Part shown: positions 63,086 to 64,000 of the stretch, in pieces
Numbering within the stretch: the first letter of the stretch is position 1
Layout: each line of letters opens with the position of its first letter
Source of the DNA: Euglena gracilis
Taxonomy: Eukaryota > Euglenida > Euglenophyceae > Euglenales
DNA: 64,000 nt
Direction of reading: 5' to 3'
NCBI GenBank assembly: GCA_039621445.1
Contig: CP154956.1
Span: 4,648,170-4,712,169, forward strand
Notes under the pieces: generated by a model
Told to the model about the DNA's origin: nothing
The model's input: only the letters and a program-made list of their open reading frames with translations
Databases searched by the model: none
Translations under genes and position numbers: made by a program

Positions 63086-64000
63086 CTATCGGTCTCCTGG
63101 TGGTCGGTACGTGGGTCCTCCTCGTATTTGCTGGCGACGTTTCCGCGCGTGGTACGAGTGCCACTGGCGTTTCTGATGGGCCGACAGAGTCTGGGGATTC
63201 ATGAGAAATGCACGGGGATCATGCAGTGCGGCATGCTTGAGCTTCGCCCAGTTCTGCTGACGGGGAGTACCACTACCATGCTGCTGTTGAGCGTGCTGCT
63301 GAACCTGGCGCGTGGCACCGCGTATGTTCCCCACCATCTCTGCATTGACCTCCTGTAAATTGTTGTTGGGTTTGGGAGCCGGCAGGCGCTGTGCCTTCAT
63401 ATCGACCTTCATGCCCTCCAGGAAGCCCTTGAGGACGTTGGTTTCTTCCGGGAACCATTCTGCCACCCTCCAGTCGAGACAGCCCACGGCATTGTTGATG
63501 CAGATGCCGTTGAAATTTTTCTTGACTTCCCCCGTGGCCGGGTTGATCTCGCTGCAGGTGTGCTGGTTGTACACCTGTTTAAAGTCACGAAAGCGTTGGA
63601 AATGGCCCGTCATGGAAATGAGTTCTTCGTAGATGCTCTCCAGTAGTTTTTCGTTGGTGACTCGGAACAGGAGGGTGTGTGTGATGTTCTGGCGCAGGAA
63701 CGGGCTGAGTGTGTGTCCCGAGGTGAGTGAGTGGTAGCACAGACAGACACTGAGGCGCTTGTGGCGTGCCACGGATAACAGCCCTACAAAATGGCGATCT
63801 GTCCGAAAGGCCTCGTTCATACCCACATCGTCCAGCCACAGGAAGGTGCGCGGAATGCGATGGGGTTCCACAGTTTCATCGGGCCGTTTCAAAAAACTAG
63901 CACTGATGTCGGGGGTGTATTCCCTGGCCACAAATACACGATCCTGAAAAGGGCGCAGCCATGCATAGGAATTGGTGGCCTCGTACAGGAAGGTGGGCAG
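63086..64000 (-). CDS. A32-like (FtsK/HerA) genome-packaging ATPase, partial
   Basis: The frame is open through the right window edge, so the N-terminus with the Walker A loop is missing. The visible 305 residues contain TFLYEATNSYAWLRPFQDR, then Walker B in RTFLWLDDVGMNEAF, followed by LLSVARHKRLSVCLCYHSLT. The last string is the arrangement (RH...S, then a polar residue after a strand) typical of A32-type packaging ATPases of NCLDVs, polintons and virophages. The C-terminal 90 residues form a Gln/Asn-rich basic tail (RQVQQHAQQQHGSGTPRQQN) not usual in the family. It would pump DNA into capsids. Upstream of the Gln-rich gene on the same strand. Confidence 0.75.
   Translation of the reverse strand: MPTFLYEATNSYAWLRPFQDRVFVAREYTPDISASFLKRPDETVEPHRIPRTFLWLDDVGMNEAFRTDRHFVGLLSVARHKRLSVCLCYHSLTSGHTLSPFLRQNITHTLLFRVTNEKLLESIYEELISMTGHFQRFRDFKQVYNQHTCSEINPATGEVKKNFNGICINNAVGCLDWRVAEWFPEETNVLKGFLEGMKVDMKAQRLPAPKPNNNLQEVNAEMVGNIRGATRQVQQHAQQQHGSGTPRQQNWAKLKHAALHDPRAFLMNPQTLSAHQKRQWHSYHARKRRQQIRGGPTYRPPGDR

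Overview
The window looks like two different genomes joined near position 51,400. Positions 1 to about 51,370 are extremely AT-rich, intronless and densely coded on both strands. They carry hallmark genes of a nucleocytoplasmic large DNA virus: RNA polymerase subunit 2, an HU-type DNA-binding protein, a probable core protein, a KilA-N fragment and an MSV199-like protein. Many genes are preceded by AAAATTGA, the early promoter motif of Mimivirus and its relatives, so the best guess is a protist-infecting giant virus of the Imitervirales. From about 51,415 to the end the DNA is GC-rich. It carries a DNA polymerase B-like/SF1 helicase fusion, an F-box protein and an A32-like packaging ATPase cut by the window edge. 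That set suggests a second virus-like element (polinton-like virus or another small or medium dsDNA virus), or a viral region embedded in a GC-rich host. I see no capsid gene, so its class is open.

Layout of the AT-rich part. 1-26,600 is an accessory region. It holds about eight F-box/leucine-rich-repeat genes of two types, two F-box proteins with a nucleotidyltransferase-like GGFVRD motif, three copies (and one chimera) of an unknown family with the motif KKGxxADLSEFT, and a probable beta-helix/lectin protein. 29,400-34,100 has two paralogous membrane-anchored proteins and small genes. 34,158-49,805 holds the conserved core: probable core protein, a structured RNA candidate, Rpb2, HU, a very large zinc-ribbon protein, a possible nucleotidyltransferase and several unknowns. 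Five blocks of tandem repeats (4.4-5.8, 14.4-16.0, 27.0-29.4, 37.7-38.6 and 50.2-51.4 kb) separate these regions. Four of them share one repeat family, inverted in the last block.

Many genes are interrupted. At least ten single-base frame changes lie in or next to A/T homopolymers, including in Rpb2. That is what uncorrected sequencing indels would look like. Four in-frame stops (two of them Leu TTA to TAA inside repeat proteins) cannot be explained by homopolymer length and may be real decay. The coordinates given for interrupted genes span the whole inferred gene.

The common biological theme is F-box proteins. They occur in two LRR families, in the GGFVRD family and again in the GC-rich element, pointing to extensive interference with the host SCF ubiquitin system (inference).
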